NCBI RefSeq assembly: GCF_014876185.1
Contig: NZ_JADALJ010000001.1
Coordinates: 3,845,001 to 3,909,000 of the forward strand
Direction: 5' to 3'
DNA length: 64,000 nt
Source of the DNA: Rufibacter sp. LB8
GTDB lineage: Bacteria > Bacteroidota > Bacteroidia > Cytophagales > Hymenobacteraceae
Of the stretch, positions 44,815-52,585 are shown piece by piece. Positions within the stretch are counted from its first letter, which is position 1. Every line of letters starts with the position of its first letter. The translations under genes and the position numbers were made by a program. Under the pieces are notes generated by a model that saw only the letters and a list, made by a program, of their open reading frames with translations, was not told the origin of the DNA and did no database searches.

Positions 44815-46236
44815 ATGCGAAACCTTTCCAGAAACTCGGCTAAAATCTGCCTGCTCTTTTCAGTTTGGTGGGTAACGCTGCTATCTGCCTGGGCACAGCC
44901 GGAGCCTACCGTACTTGCCAGTAAAGCCAATGGAACCGCAGCGGGTGACAGACAGGTGAGCGGCGCTTTTTGGGAACAGAGCCCACTAGGTGGCAAGACA
45001 ATCAGGCGGCCCGGGTCTGGGAGCAATTTCTATTGGAACAACAACCGCTGGCATGGATATAACCACTATTCTTACCAGTATAATGCGGCTGGGTTTGTCA
45101 TAGAGGAGTTGATTAGCCCGCCCTGCCCCATGGGAGGAGATGACAGCACCTCCGCCAATAAACGATGCAGTATTACGCCAGAGCGTGTGATCTATGAGTA
45201 TGACCAGTTCAATAACAGAACCGGCTACACCAGTTACTTTGTCAGATATTATTTTGACGGCGAATACAAATGGAAATGGGAAATTGGCTACGGCAAAAGA
45301 ATTCTGCCCACCTACACCAATGGCGTCCTGACCCAGGAGATTAGTCAACGCCATGAAGGGCAGGCTTGGCTAGATGTGGAGAAGAATAAGTATACCTATC
45401 ATTCCTCCGGAAAGCTGGCGGAGCACGTGCAATACCAATTTAAGGATGGTGCCTGGGTTGAAATTTCAAGAACCATAAGAGAATACGCCCCAGACAGCAA
45501 CCTGCCCATTTCCATGGTGGTGCAGGAGCGGCAAACAGATGCCTGGGTGAACAAGACCAGACATAGTGACCTTTTCTGGAACGCAGCCGCCTTACAGACC
45601 GGGCAACATAAACTAGACGGGCGCACCATACAAGAGTGGCGAAACGGGGCCTGGGTAAATGCCAGTAGAACGGCCACGGTGTATCAGGCCAACGGAAGCT
45701 CCACGGTGACCAGTGATGCCTGGGTAAACGCCGCGTGGCAGAATTCTACGCGTAAGGTGCTGTTATATGATGCCGAAGGAAAACTGACGCAGGACCTATT
45801 GGAAGTATGGGCAAATAACCGCTGGTCCATCATCTCCGGTGAAAAAATAACCTATGTAACAAACACAGACGGTGACATAACAGAGCGCCTTATTCAACGC
45901 TATGACACCAACCCCGAGAGTGCCACGGCGGGCACCTTCCAAAATGCTGAGCGCTGGGTATATGACAATTACCATACCATCACCTCTTCCAAAGAATTCC
46001 TGGCCCGCCAAGTAGAAGTATATCCAAACCCAGTTACAAGTAAATTCGCCATTAAAACAGACCAAGCGGCGGGCGCCACTGTGCGCGTATTGACTTTGGG
46101 CGGCCAACCGTTGCTGGACACCCAACTGAAAATTACTGGGCAGGAATTCGATCTCTCACATCTTCCGGCCGGCACTTACATTCTGCAGCTTCAGTCAAAG
46201 GCAGGCATAAGAACGCAGAAAATAGTGAAGCTGTAG
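44815..46236 (+). CDS. Secreted T9SS cargo protein of unknown function, paralog 2
   Basis: 473 residues from MRNLSRNSAKICLL, which gives a signal peptide ending SAWAQ; a start at 44734 would put 27 residues before it. The body has the same YxYDxxGxL strand pattern as paralog 1 (YNAAGFVIEELISPP, YTYHSSGKLAEHVQYQF). It is weakly YD-repeat-like and of no known function. The T9SS CTD (VEVYPNPVTSKFAIKTDQ to TQKIVKL) is very close to that of paralog 1. The gene, terminator and PR1 copy look like one duplicated block. Confidence 0.85.
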   Translation: MRNLSRNSAKICLLFSVWWVTLLSAWAQPEPTVLASKANGTAAGDRQVSGAFWEQSPLGGKTIRRPGSGSNFYWNNNRWHGYNHYSYQYNAAGFVIEELISPPCPMGGDDSTSANKRCSITPERVIYEYDQFNNRTGYTSYFVRYYFDGEYKWKWEIGYGKRILPTYTNGVLTQEISQRHEGQAWLDVEKNKYTYHSSGKLAEHVQYQFKDGAWVEISRTIREYAPDSNLPISMVVQERQTDAWVNKTRHSDLFWNAAALQTGQHKLDGRTIQEWRNGAWVNASRTATVYQANGSSTVTSDAWVNAAWQNSTRKVLLYDAEGKLTQDLLEVWANNRWSIISGEKITYVTNTDGDITERLIQRYDTNPESATAGTFQNAERWVYDNYHTITSSKEFLARQVEVYPNPVTSKFAIKTDQAAGATVRVLTLGGQPLLDTQLKITGQEFDLSHLPAGTYILQLQSKAGIRTQKIVKL

Positions 46237-46260
46237 ATAGATTTTCCCTCTACGCAAAAT

Positions 46261-46284
46261 CCCCGGTTCTGCCAAGAGCCGGGG
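46261..46284 (+). terminator. Terminator hairpin, copy 3 of 3
   Basis: CCCCGGTTCTGCCAAGAGCC then GGGG and ATTTTGCG, 24 bases past the second paralog. Confidence 0.85.
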
Positions 46285-46289
46285 ATTTT

Positions 46290-46329
46290 GCGTTTTTGGC
46301 TTCGTTTCCAGAAATGAGCCCGAAAACGG
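46290..46329. repeat. PR1 palindrome
   Basis: GCGTTTTTGGCTTCGTTTCC with GAAATGAGCCCGAAAACGG; 5 bases after the terminator. Confidence 0.92.
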
Positions 46330-46677
46330 GAAGAACCCTCGTCAATGGGAAACGGCATTCCTGGGCATGACGTCCAAAAGGGATGAATTGAGGGTGCTTC
46401 CGTCGTTTGCCTTTTCATGATTGACTACCAAACTACCCATAGCCCTGTGCGGAGGCCAGGCCATAATTTCAGTAAGAATGAGAATGTTAAGGGAGTGGGA
46501 ATTACCTACATATGAGTATTGTCGCCTGCTGGCGGTTTATGTTCTTTTGCAGGTGGAAGGTTTGGCAGGCAATGACCTGCTACAAGACCATCCCGCCTTC
46601 TGCTTGGGCGTGTACCTGCAGAAAGCACTAATGCTTTAAAGGCACGAAAAAACGTTGAAAACTAATCTATCTTCTAT
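46330..46677. other. Intergenic stretch before the SBBP-repeat gene
   Basis: About 350 bases without a supported gene. A 72-residue open frame (46421-46639) has no recognisable pattern and is not called. The last 40 bases are AT-rich and may hold the promoter of the SBBP gene, but no clear TAnnTTTG is visible. Confidence 0.4.
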
Positions 46678-49614
46678 ATGAAAAAACTCTACCAGATTGT
46701 TTGCAGTTGTTTTTTTTACCTCGTTTTTAATGGCCTACCAGTCCAGGCGCAGGCACCCAATTTTGCCTGGGCCAAACAAGCGTTGGGCAACCCCACACAG
46801 AGCAGCACCTCTGGCAACGCCATTGCCATTGATGCCGCCGGCAATACCTATGTTACAGGCAGTTTTGATGGGAGTACCACCTTTGGCACTACCACCCTCA
46901 CCAACGTCAGCGGCGCGAACAATTCATTTCTGGTGAAATATAACACCGCCGGCAACGTGCTGTGGGCGCGCAGAATAGGAGCCGGGGTGTATGATGTGGC
47001 GGTAGACGGCGCAGGCAACCCCCACATTACCGGCGGTTTTCAGGGCTCCCTTACCTTAGGAACCACCACCCTCACCAGCAGCGGCGGCGAAGACATATTC
47101 ATCGCCAAATATGACGTTTCTGGTACGGTGCAATGGGCACAGAGAGCCGGCGGGGTAGGTGAGTATGATGCTGGGTACGGTATTGACGTAGACGGTTCAG
47201 GCAATGTGTACGTGATAGGGGAATTCCAGGGCACGGCCGCCTTCGGGAGTTCCAACATCACCAGTGAGGCCGGAAGCAGCGACATCTTCGTGGCCAAGTT
47301 TAATAACACCGGTACTGCGCTATGGGCACGCCGGGCAGGAGGCGCAAGCGGCGATTATGGTAATGCCATAGCGGTTGACGGTACTGGAAATGCTTATGTG
47401 ACCGGTGAATTTCAAGGCAATGCCACCTTTGGCAGCACCACGCTTACCAGCAACGGCGAAGAAGATATTTTCATAGCCAAGTATGACGCCTCCGGTACTA
47501 TGCAATGGGCCCGCAGAGCAGGAAACATAAGTGATGATTCTGGCCGTGCCATAGCCGTGGACGGGGCCGGCAATGTGTACCTGACCGGAGAAATGGAAGG
47601 AAACGTCACTTTTGGAAGTACCACACTCACAAGCATTGGGGACGAAGACGTTTTCGTAGTCAAATATGACGCGGCAGGTACGGTGCTTTGGGCGCGTAAA
47701 GCTGGGGGTACGGATTCTGAATATGGCGAAGGCATAGCCGTTGACGGCTCAGGCAATGTGTACGTGACCGGTGAATACTATGGAGCCGCCACTTTCGGGA
47801 GCACCACCCTCCCTATCGGCAATGCGGGAGAGGCTGACATGTTTGTGGTAAAGTATGACGCGGCAGGCAACGTGCTGTGGGCTCGCAAAGCCGGAGGCGG
47901 GAAGGACACCTATGGAAATGGTATCACCCTGGATGGGACTGGCAATGCTTATGTGACAGGTAACTTTGAAGAGGAGGCCACATTTGGCACCACCAGAATT
48001 ACCAGCGGCGGCCGTCAGGATCTGTTCCTGGCCAAGTATAATGCTTCTGGCACCGTGCAGTGGGTACAGAACGCCGGCGGCGGAAATTTCAACTACGGCC
48101 GAAGCATAGCCGTGGACGGAAACAGAAACTCATATGTGACGGGCTATTTCACAGGTTCCATTACTTTCGGGAACACAGTATTGACCAGTGGCGGCGAGGG
48201 TTATGATGGCTACATCGCCAAGTATGATGCCACTGGGAATTTACTCTGGGCCAAAAAAATGCTAGCCAATGGCAGTGGTTATAGCTACAGCATTGTCGTG
48301 GACGGCGCCGGGAATGCCTACGTAGCGGGAGAATACAGCGGCACTGCATCTTTCGGAAGTACCACACTCAACAGCAATGGAAACTGGAATCTGTTTGTGG
48401 CCAAGTATGATACCAATGGAAATGCCTTGTGGGCGAAGGATGCCGGTGGTACCGGTAGTATGTATGGCAATGGGATAGGCTTGGACGGCACTGGTAACAT
48501 TTACGTGGCAGGTGGTTTTCAAGGCTCAGCTACTATTGGTAACACCACGGTAACCAGCGCAGGCAATAGGGATGTACTGGTTGTGAAATACAATGCAGCT
48601 GGCACCGCAGTTTGGGCCAAGAGTGCCGGTGGTGCAGAAGATGACTATACCCGTGGTTTCGCGGTAGATGGCGCTGGGAATTTGTCTGTAACAGGTTATT
48701 TTAGCGGTGCCGCCACTTTTGGCGCCACCACCCTCACCAGCGTAGGTGCTCAAGATATCTTTGTGGCTAGATATGATGCCAACGGGAATGCCTTGTGGGC
48801 ACACAATGGCGGGGGAGCCTTTGGAGATGCAGGGTACGGCGTTGCCTTAGATAATTCCGGAAATACTTACGTAACAGGCGTTTTCCAGAGCACCGCCACC
48901 TTTGGTGCTACTACGCTCACAGGCAGCGGCAGCTTTGATGTGTTCCTTCTGAAATATAACAGCGCGGGCAATTTACTCTGGGCCCGCAGAGCAGGTGGCA
49001 CCAGCTATGATGACGGTCTGGGGGTTGCGGTAGATGGTGCCGGCAGCGTGTTCGTGACGGGTACTTTTCAGGGCTCGGCCGTTTTTGGCAATACTACCCT
49101 CACCAGTGCCGGTGGCTATGACATGTTTATTGCCAAGTATGATGCCGCAGGGGTTGCCCAGTGGGCACAGAAAGCCGGTGGCGCAGGCTTAGATGAAAGC
49201 CGCGGCATTGCCGTTGATGGCCTGGGCAGCGTTTATATAACAGGTTATATTCAGCAACCGGTTACCTTCGGGGCTACTACGCTCTCCAAAAATGGCAACG
49301 GCTATGATATTTTTGTGGCGAAACTAGGTAACGGCCCTACCAGCGTGAAAGAATCTCAGTTGGCGGCCAGCCTTTTGGTTTACCCCAACCCCACCAGAGG
49401 GCAGATTAGCTTCACCTTGCCATTGTCTGGGCGCACTGTGGTAGAGACCAGGCTGCTAGATAGTAAAGGGCAGGTGCTGCAAAGCCAGCGGTTCACCGCA
49501 GGTTCCGGTGATTTCCAGCAGACCTTGACCCTGAAAGACCAGGCTGCCGGCGTGTACTTCCTGCAAATTATCACCAACGGCGAAGTAATCACCAGGCGGG
49601 TAGTGAAACAATAG
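46678..49614 (+). CDS. SBBP-repeat beta-propeller protein with T9SS sorting domain
   Basis: 978 residues. The signal peptide (1-24, VQAQ) is followed by about 14 repeats of some 60 residues (about 35-890), each with the pattern AVDGAGNVYVTGEFQG, then ATFGSTTLTS, then DIFVAKYDAAGxVLWARxAGG. This is the SBBP (seven-bladed beta-propeller) repeat; 14 units would suit two seven-bladed propellers. A type A T9SS CTD closes it (LLVYPNPTRGQISFTLPL to EVITRRVVKQ). It is probably a cell-surface or released protein; the binding partner is not known. Confidence 0.92.
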   Translation: MKKLYQIVCSCFFYLVFNGLPVQAQAPNFAWAKQALGNPTQSSTSGNAIAIDAAGNTYVTGSFDGSTTFGTTTLTNVSGANNSFLVKYNTAGNVLWARRIGAGVYDVAVDGAGNPHITGGFQGSLTLGTTTLTSSGGEDIFIAKYDVSGTVQWAQRAGGVGEYDAGYGIDVDGSGNVYVIGEFQGTAAFGSSNITSEAGSSDIFVAKFNNTGTALWARRAGGASGDYGNAIAVDGTGNAYVTGEFQGNATFGSTTLTSNGEEDIFIAKYDASGTMQWARRAGNISDDSGRAIAVDGAGNVYLTGEMEGNVTFGSTTLTSIGDEDVFVVKYDAAGTVLWARKAGGTDSEYGEGIAVDGSGNVYVTGEYYGAATFGSTTLPIGNAGEADMFVVKYDAAGNVLWARKAGGGKDTYGNGITLDGTGNAYVTGNFEEEATFGTTRITSGGRQDLFLAKYNASGTVQWVQNAGGGNFNYGRSIAVDGNRNSYVTGYFTGSITFGNTVLTSGGEGYDGYIAKYDATGNLLWAKKMLANGSGYSYSIVVDGAGNAYVAGEYSGTASFGSTTLNSNGNWNLFVAKYDTNGNALWAKDAGGTGSMYGNGIGLDGTGNIYVAGGFQGSATIGNTTVTSAGNRDVLVVKYNAAGTAVWAKSAGGAEDDYTRGFAVDGAGNLSVTGYFSGAATFGATTLTSVGAQDIFVARYDANGNALWAHNGGGAFGDAGYGVALDNSGNTYVTGVFQSTATFGATTLTGSGSFDVFLLKYNSAGNLLWARRAGGTSYDDGLGVAVDGAGSVFVTGTFQGSAVFGNTTLTSAGGYDMFIAKYDAAGVAQWAQKAGGAGLDESRGIAVDGLGSVYITGYIQQPVTFGATTLSKNGNGYDIFVAKLGNGPTSVKESQLAASLLVYPNPTRGQISFTLPLSGRTVVETRLLDSKGQVLQSQRFTAGSGDFQQTLTLKDQAAGVYFLQIITNGEVITRRVVKQ

Positions 49615-49673
49615 CTGGTTACAAGAGGCAAACCAGATCATTCCCTGCATTCTCAGCTGAATTATATTTCTCC

Positions 49674-49721
49674 AACAGAAACAGGAAAGCCGCTCACTTG
49701 AGCGGCTTTCCTGTTTCTGTT
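49674..49721 (+). terminator. Terminator of the SBBP gene, merging into a PR1 copy
   Basis: A 21-bp stem (AACAGAAACAGGAAAGCCGC+T and its complement) with a 6-base loop. Its last bases CTGTT are also the first bases of the next PR1 palindrome. Confidence 0.8.
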
Positions 49722-49756
49722 TTCGGGCTCGTTTCCAGAAATGAGCCCGAAAACGC
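49717..49756. repeat. PR1 palindrome
   Basis: CTGTTTTCGGGCTCGTTTCC with GAAATGAGCCCGAAAACGC; shares its first bases with the terminator stem. Confidence 0.94.
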
Positions 49757-49826
49757 AAACCTATTTCCGCCAAAATCCTAACTTGCCCATTCTCAATTCC
49801 TAATTCCCCATTCTTAATTCTACAAA

Positions 49827-50255
49827 GTGGCCCGTATTACCATTGACCTCCCTGCCAGTTATTCGTTTAAAACCGAGCTGCCCATCAGAATCACCGACCT
49901 CAACTACGGCGGACACCTGGGCAATGACGCGCTGCTGAGTCTGTTGCATGAGGCGCGGTTGCAATACCTGCATGAAAATGGAGCTTCTGAGCTGGATTTC
50001 GGTGGAACCGGGCTGATCATGAGTGACGTGGGCATTGTCTACAAAGGCGAAGGTTTTTACGGCGATGTGCTCACCGTGCAGGTGCAAGCCACCGAGTTCA
50101 ACAAATACGGCTTTGATCTGGTGTACCGGCTCACCAACCAGAACGGGAAAGAAATAGCCTACGCCAAGACCGGTATGCTCTGTTTTGACTACGGCGCGCG
50201 CAAGCTCAGAACGGTGCCCGCAGAAGCCCGGGAGCGTCTGGAAACTAAAGCGTAA
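49827..50255 (+). CDS. Hotdog-fold acyl-CoA thioesterase
   Basis: 142 residues, 4HBT/FcbC-like hotdog. RITDLNYGGHLGNDALLSLLHEAR is the helix-bearing active-site region (Asn/Asp next to GGH), followed by GDVLTVQVQATEFNKYGFDLVYRL, the central strands. It should hydrolyse acyl-CoA, substrate not known. It lies 21 bases before rlmN, but rlmN has its own -7 box. Confidence 0.87.
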   Translation: MARITIDLPASYSFKTELPIRITDLNYGGHLGNDALLSLLHEARLQYLHENGASELDFGGTGLIMSDVGIVYKGEGFYGDVLTVQVQATEFNKYGFDLVYRLTNQNGKEIAYAKTGMLCFDYGARKLRTVPAEARERLETKA

Positions 50256-50264
50256 GATATTTTG

Positions 50265-50272
50265 TACCTTTG
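50265..50272 (+). promoter_or_regulatory. Bacteroidota -7 box of rlmN
   Basis: TACCTTTG ends 4 bases before the ATG chosen for rlmN, as at purQ and cysS. No -33 element is clear. Confidence 0.5.
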
Positions 50273-50276
50273 TGGT

Positions 50277-51362
50277 ATGAGCACAACTTTGATCCCAGAC
50301 ATAGAAATCCTGAACCGGCAAGACATCAGAAAGCTGTCATTGGACCAACTCAAGGCCTGGATGGTAACCCAAGGCGAGAAACCGTTCCGGGCCAAGCAGG
50401 TCTATGAATGGATCTGGAAACTCACGGCTACGTCTTTCTCAGAGATGAACAATATTGCCTTGCCGCTGCGCGAGAAAATGGAACGCCACTTCACCATTAA
50501 TACGGTGGCCGTGGAAACCAGCCAGATGAGCGAAGATTACACCATCAAATCCATCTTCAAGCTCTATGACGGCAACATTGTGGAGGGCGTGCTCATTCCG
50601 CACCCCAAGCGCATGACCGCCTGCGTGAGCAGCCAGGTAGGTTGCTCCTTGACGTGCTCGTTCTGTGCCACCGGCAAAATGGACCGCATACGCAACCTCA
50701 ACGCTGATGAAATCTATGACCAGGTAGTCCGCATCAAAGAACAGACCGAAGGCAATTACAATAGACCGCTCACCAACATTGTATACATGGGCATGGGCGA
50801 ACCATTGCTCAACTACGCCAACGTGATGAAAAGCATTGAGCGCATCACCGCGCCAGACGGCCTGAACATGGCGGCCCGCAGAATCACGGTGAGCACCGCC
50901 GGCATTGCCAAGATGATCAAGAAAATGGCCGATGACGGCATTAAAGCCAATTTGGCCCTGAGTCTGCACGCCGCCAATGACACCAAACGCAACGAGATCA
51001 TGCCCATCAATGAGACCAACTCGTTGGAGGCTCTCAAAGACGCGCTGGTGTATTACCATGAAAAAACCGGCCGCAAGGTCACCTATGAATACATCTTGCT
51101 CAGCCATTTCAATGATAATATTGAAGACGCGCAGGAACTCCTGCAATTCTCCAAACTAATCCCGTGCAAGGTGAACATCATTGAATACAACCCCATCGGT
51201 GATGGCCTCTTCCAGAAGTCTGAGGATGACCGCCTGGAGCCGTTCATGCGTTATTTAGCTGATAGAGGTGTGCAAGTGAACGTGCGCCGGAGCCGCGGCA
51301 AAGACATTGACGCCGCCTGCGGACAATTGGCCCTCAAAGAAAACAAGGAAGTAGAGGCGTAG
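50277..51362 (+). CDS. rlmN: Dual-specificity rRNA/tRNA methyltransferase RlmN
   Basis: 361 residues from MSTTLIPDIEI; the ATG 15 bases earlier would include the -7 box. Radical-SAM motif CxxxCxxC is C123, C127, C130 (GCSLTCSFCATGKM). The two further catalytic Cys fit GRKVTYEYILL-adjacent and DAACGQL regions; the family C-terminus (RRSRGKDIDAACGQLA) is present. It methylates C2 of A2503 in 23S rRNA and A37 in some tRNAs. Its target base is A408 of this window. Confidence 0.96.
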   Translation: MSTTLIPDIEILNRQDIRKLSLDQLKAWMVTQGEKPFRAKQVYEWIWKLTATSFSEMNNIALPLREKMERHFTINTVAVETSQMSEDYTIKSIFKLYDGNIVEGVLIPHPKRMTACVSSQVGCSLTCSFCATGKMDRIRNLNADEIYDQVVRIKEQTEGNYNRPLTNIVYMGMGEPLLNYANVMKSIERITAPDGLNMAARRITVSTAGIAKMIKKMADDGIKANLALSLHAANDTKRNEIMPINETNSLEALKDALVYYHEKTGRKVTYEYILLSHFNDNIEDAQELLQFSKLIPCKVNIIEYNPIGDGLFQKSEDDRLEPFMRYLADRGVQVNVRRSRGKDIDAACGQLALKENKEVEA

Positions 51363-51384
51363 ACTTCATCTTCGGAAAGCATAA

Positions 51385-51417
51385 AAAAAGCCTTGGCGTT
51401 TATAGCCAAGGCTTTTT
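51385..51417. terminator. Terminator between rlmN and mscL
   Basis: AAAAAGCCTTGGC with GCCAAGGCTTTTT, a 13-bp stem with a 7-base loop and A/T flanks. It can serve both convergent genes. Confidence 0.88.
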
Positions 51418-51457
51418 GCGTTTTCGGGCTCATTTCTGAAAATGAAGCCGAAAACGG
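51418..51457. repeat. PR1 palindrome
   Basis: GCGTTTTCGGGCTCATTTC with GAAAATGAAGCCGAAAACGG. The variant arm (GAAGCC) faces mscL. It directly abuts the terminator. Confidence 0.94.
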
Positions 51458-51523
51458 AAGATTTCAGAGTCTTTCAGCATAGCCAGGGAGTGCAAACGGC
51501 ACCGCCTCTTCGCCTCAACTTTT

Positions 51524-51934
51524 TTACATCTTCGCCCGGAGCGCGTCCCGTATTTCGGTGAGCAGCACTTCTTCTTTGGTAGGCGCGGGCGGTACATCCG
51601 GCGAAGCAGCTTTCTTGCGTTTAAGGCTGTTCATGACCTTTACCACCAGAAAAATAGCGAACGCGATGATGAGAAAATCTACCAGGCTCTGGATGAAATT
51701 ACCGTAGTTGAGCGTCACATCGGCAATCTTTCCTTCGGCGTCCATCACGTTCTGCTTGAGCACCAGTTTCAGGTCTTTGAAACTCACGCCGCCAATGAGA
51801 ATACCCAGCGGCGGCATGAGTATATCATTCACAAACGAAGTCACAATCTTGCCGAAGGCGGCCCCGATGACCACGCCCACGGCCAGGTCCATTACGTTGC
51901 CACGCATGGCAAATTCTTTGAAGTCTTTTAACAT
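51524..51934 (-). CDS. mscL: Large-conductance mechanosensitive channel
   Basis: 136 residues from [31 protein letters not shown], the invariant MscL start; an upstream ATG adds 15 residues. TM1 (14-43) with the pore-lining Gly/Ala pattern, a periplasmic loop, TM2 (77-99) and the cytoplasmic helix ([16 protein letters not shown]). It opens under membrane tension to release solutes during osmotic downshock. Confidence 0.96.
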   Translation of the reverse strand: MLKDFKEFAMRGNVMDLAVGVVIGAAFGKIVTSFVNDILMPPLGILIGGVSFKDLKLVLKQNVMDAEGKIADVTLNYGNFIQSLVDFLIIAFAIFLVVKVMNSLKRKKAASPDVPPAPTKEEVLLTEIRDALRAKM

Positions 51935-52010
51935 AGTGGTAGGGTTGGGTGAAAACGCAACGGCCCTTGCGGGTGACAAGGGCGGTTGCTATTTTTTAAA
52001 GGTACCAGAA

Positions 52011-52508
52011 TTATCGGGTTTTCACTACCAATGTGCTGGCAATCTTGTCATGCAGGGCTTGTTTGCGCGAGGTGAAGGCGGCCATGATGTAGCCAATGAA
52101 AAGGATGAAATAAGAAAGATACGAGGCCAAGGTTCGGCCCAAAGACCGAAGGAAGGAGAGGCGCTCGCCGTTTTCAGTGGTCACTTTCAGGTCCAGGGCA
52201 CGCTTGCCCAACGTAGCCTGCCAAGAAGAGCTTTCCATCACCGTCTTGTACAAGATAGAAAGCAGTGCGCTAGCCGCCATGTAGGAAGAAGCCGCCGCAA
52301 TAATGGCGAACGGGTTGGCCTCTATCTCTTCTGGGTTCATATATGCCATGCCGCCCACCATGAACATAGAGAGAATCCAATTGGGGATCATGAGCACGAA
52401 GCCATCAATGATAAAGGCCGCAAACCTGATCCAGAAGCCGGCGTACACGGGCGGCGCCGCATCAGTCGCAAATTCATCCATGAAGGAATAAGGGGTAGAA
52501 GTTTCCAT
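52011..52508 (-). CDS. RDD-family membrane protein
   Basis: 165 residues. The RDD pattern is seen: Arg in YAGFWIRFAAFIIDGFVL, and the two Asp in that segment and in GKRALDLKVTTENGERLS. Three membrane segments. Such proteins are thought to be transporters or small membrane accessories; the role here is unknown. It lies 76 bases upstream of mscL on the same strand; an imperfect hairpin from AACGGCCCTTG and CAAGGGCGGTT lies between. Confidence 0.88.
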   Translation of the reverse strand: METSTPYSFMDEFATDAAPPVYAGFWIRFAAFIIDGFVLMIPNWILSMFMVGGMAYMNPEEIEANPFAIIAAASSYMAASALLSILYKTVMESSSWQATLGKRALDLKVTTENGERLSFLRSLGRTLASYLSYFILFIGYIMAAFTSRKQALHDKIASTLVVKTR

Positions 52509-52585
52509 AAAGTTGTTTTGTTTGTTAGTAGGTTTATTTTGAAGTTAAGATAGGAGTATTCAGAGAATATTTGACGTGCAGGGTC

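Noticed and set aside
46421-46639. 72-codon frame beginning MTTKLPIALCGG
   Set aside because: No family pattern, no signal or neighbour logic, and no promoter. Too weak to call, though a small gene cannot be excluded.
51251-51433. Minus-strand frame beginning MSPKTQKALAINAKAF
   Set aside because: Its start codon is the ATGA of a PR1 arm and the rest is the terminator and the antisense of rlmN.
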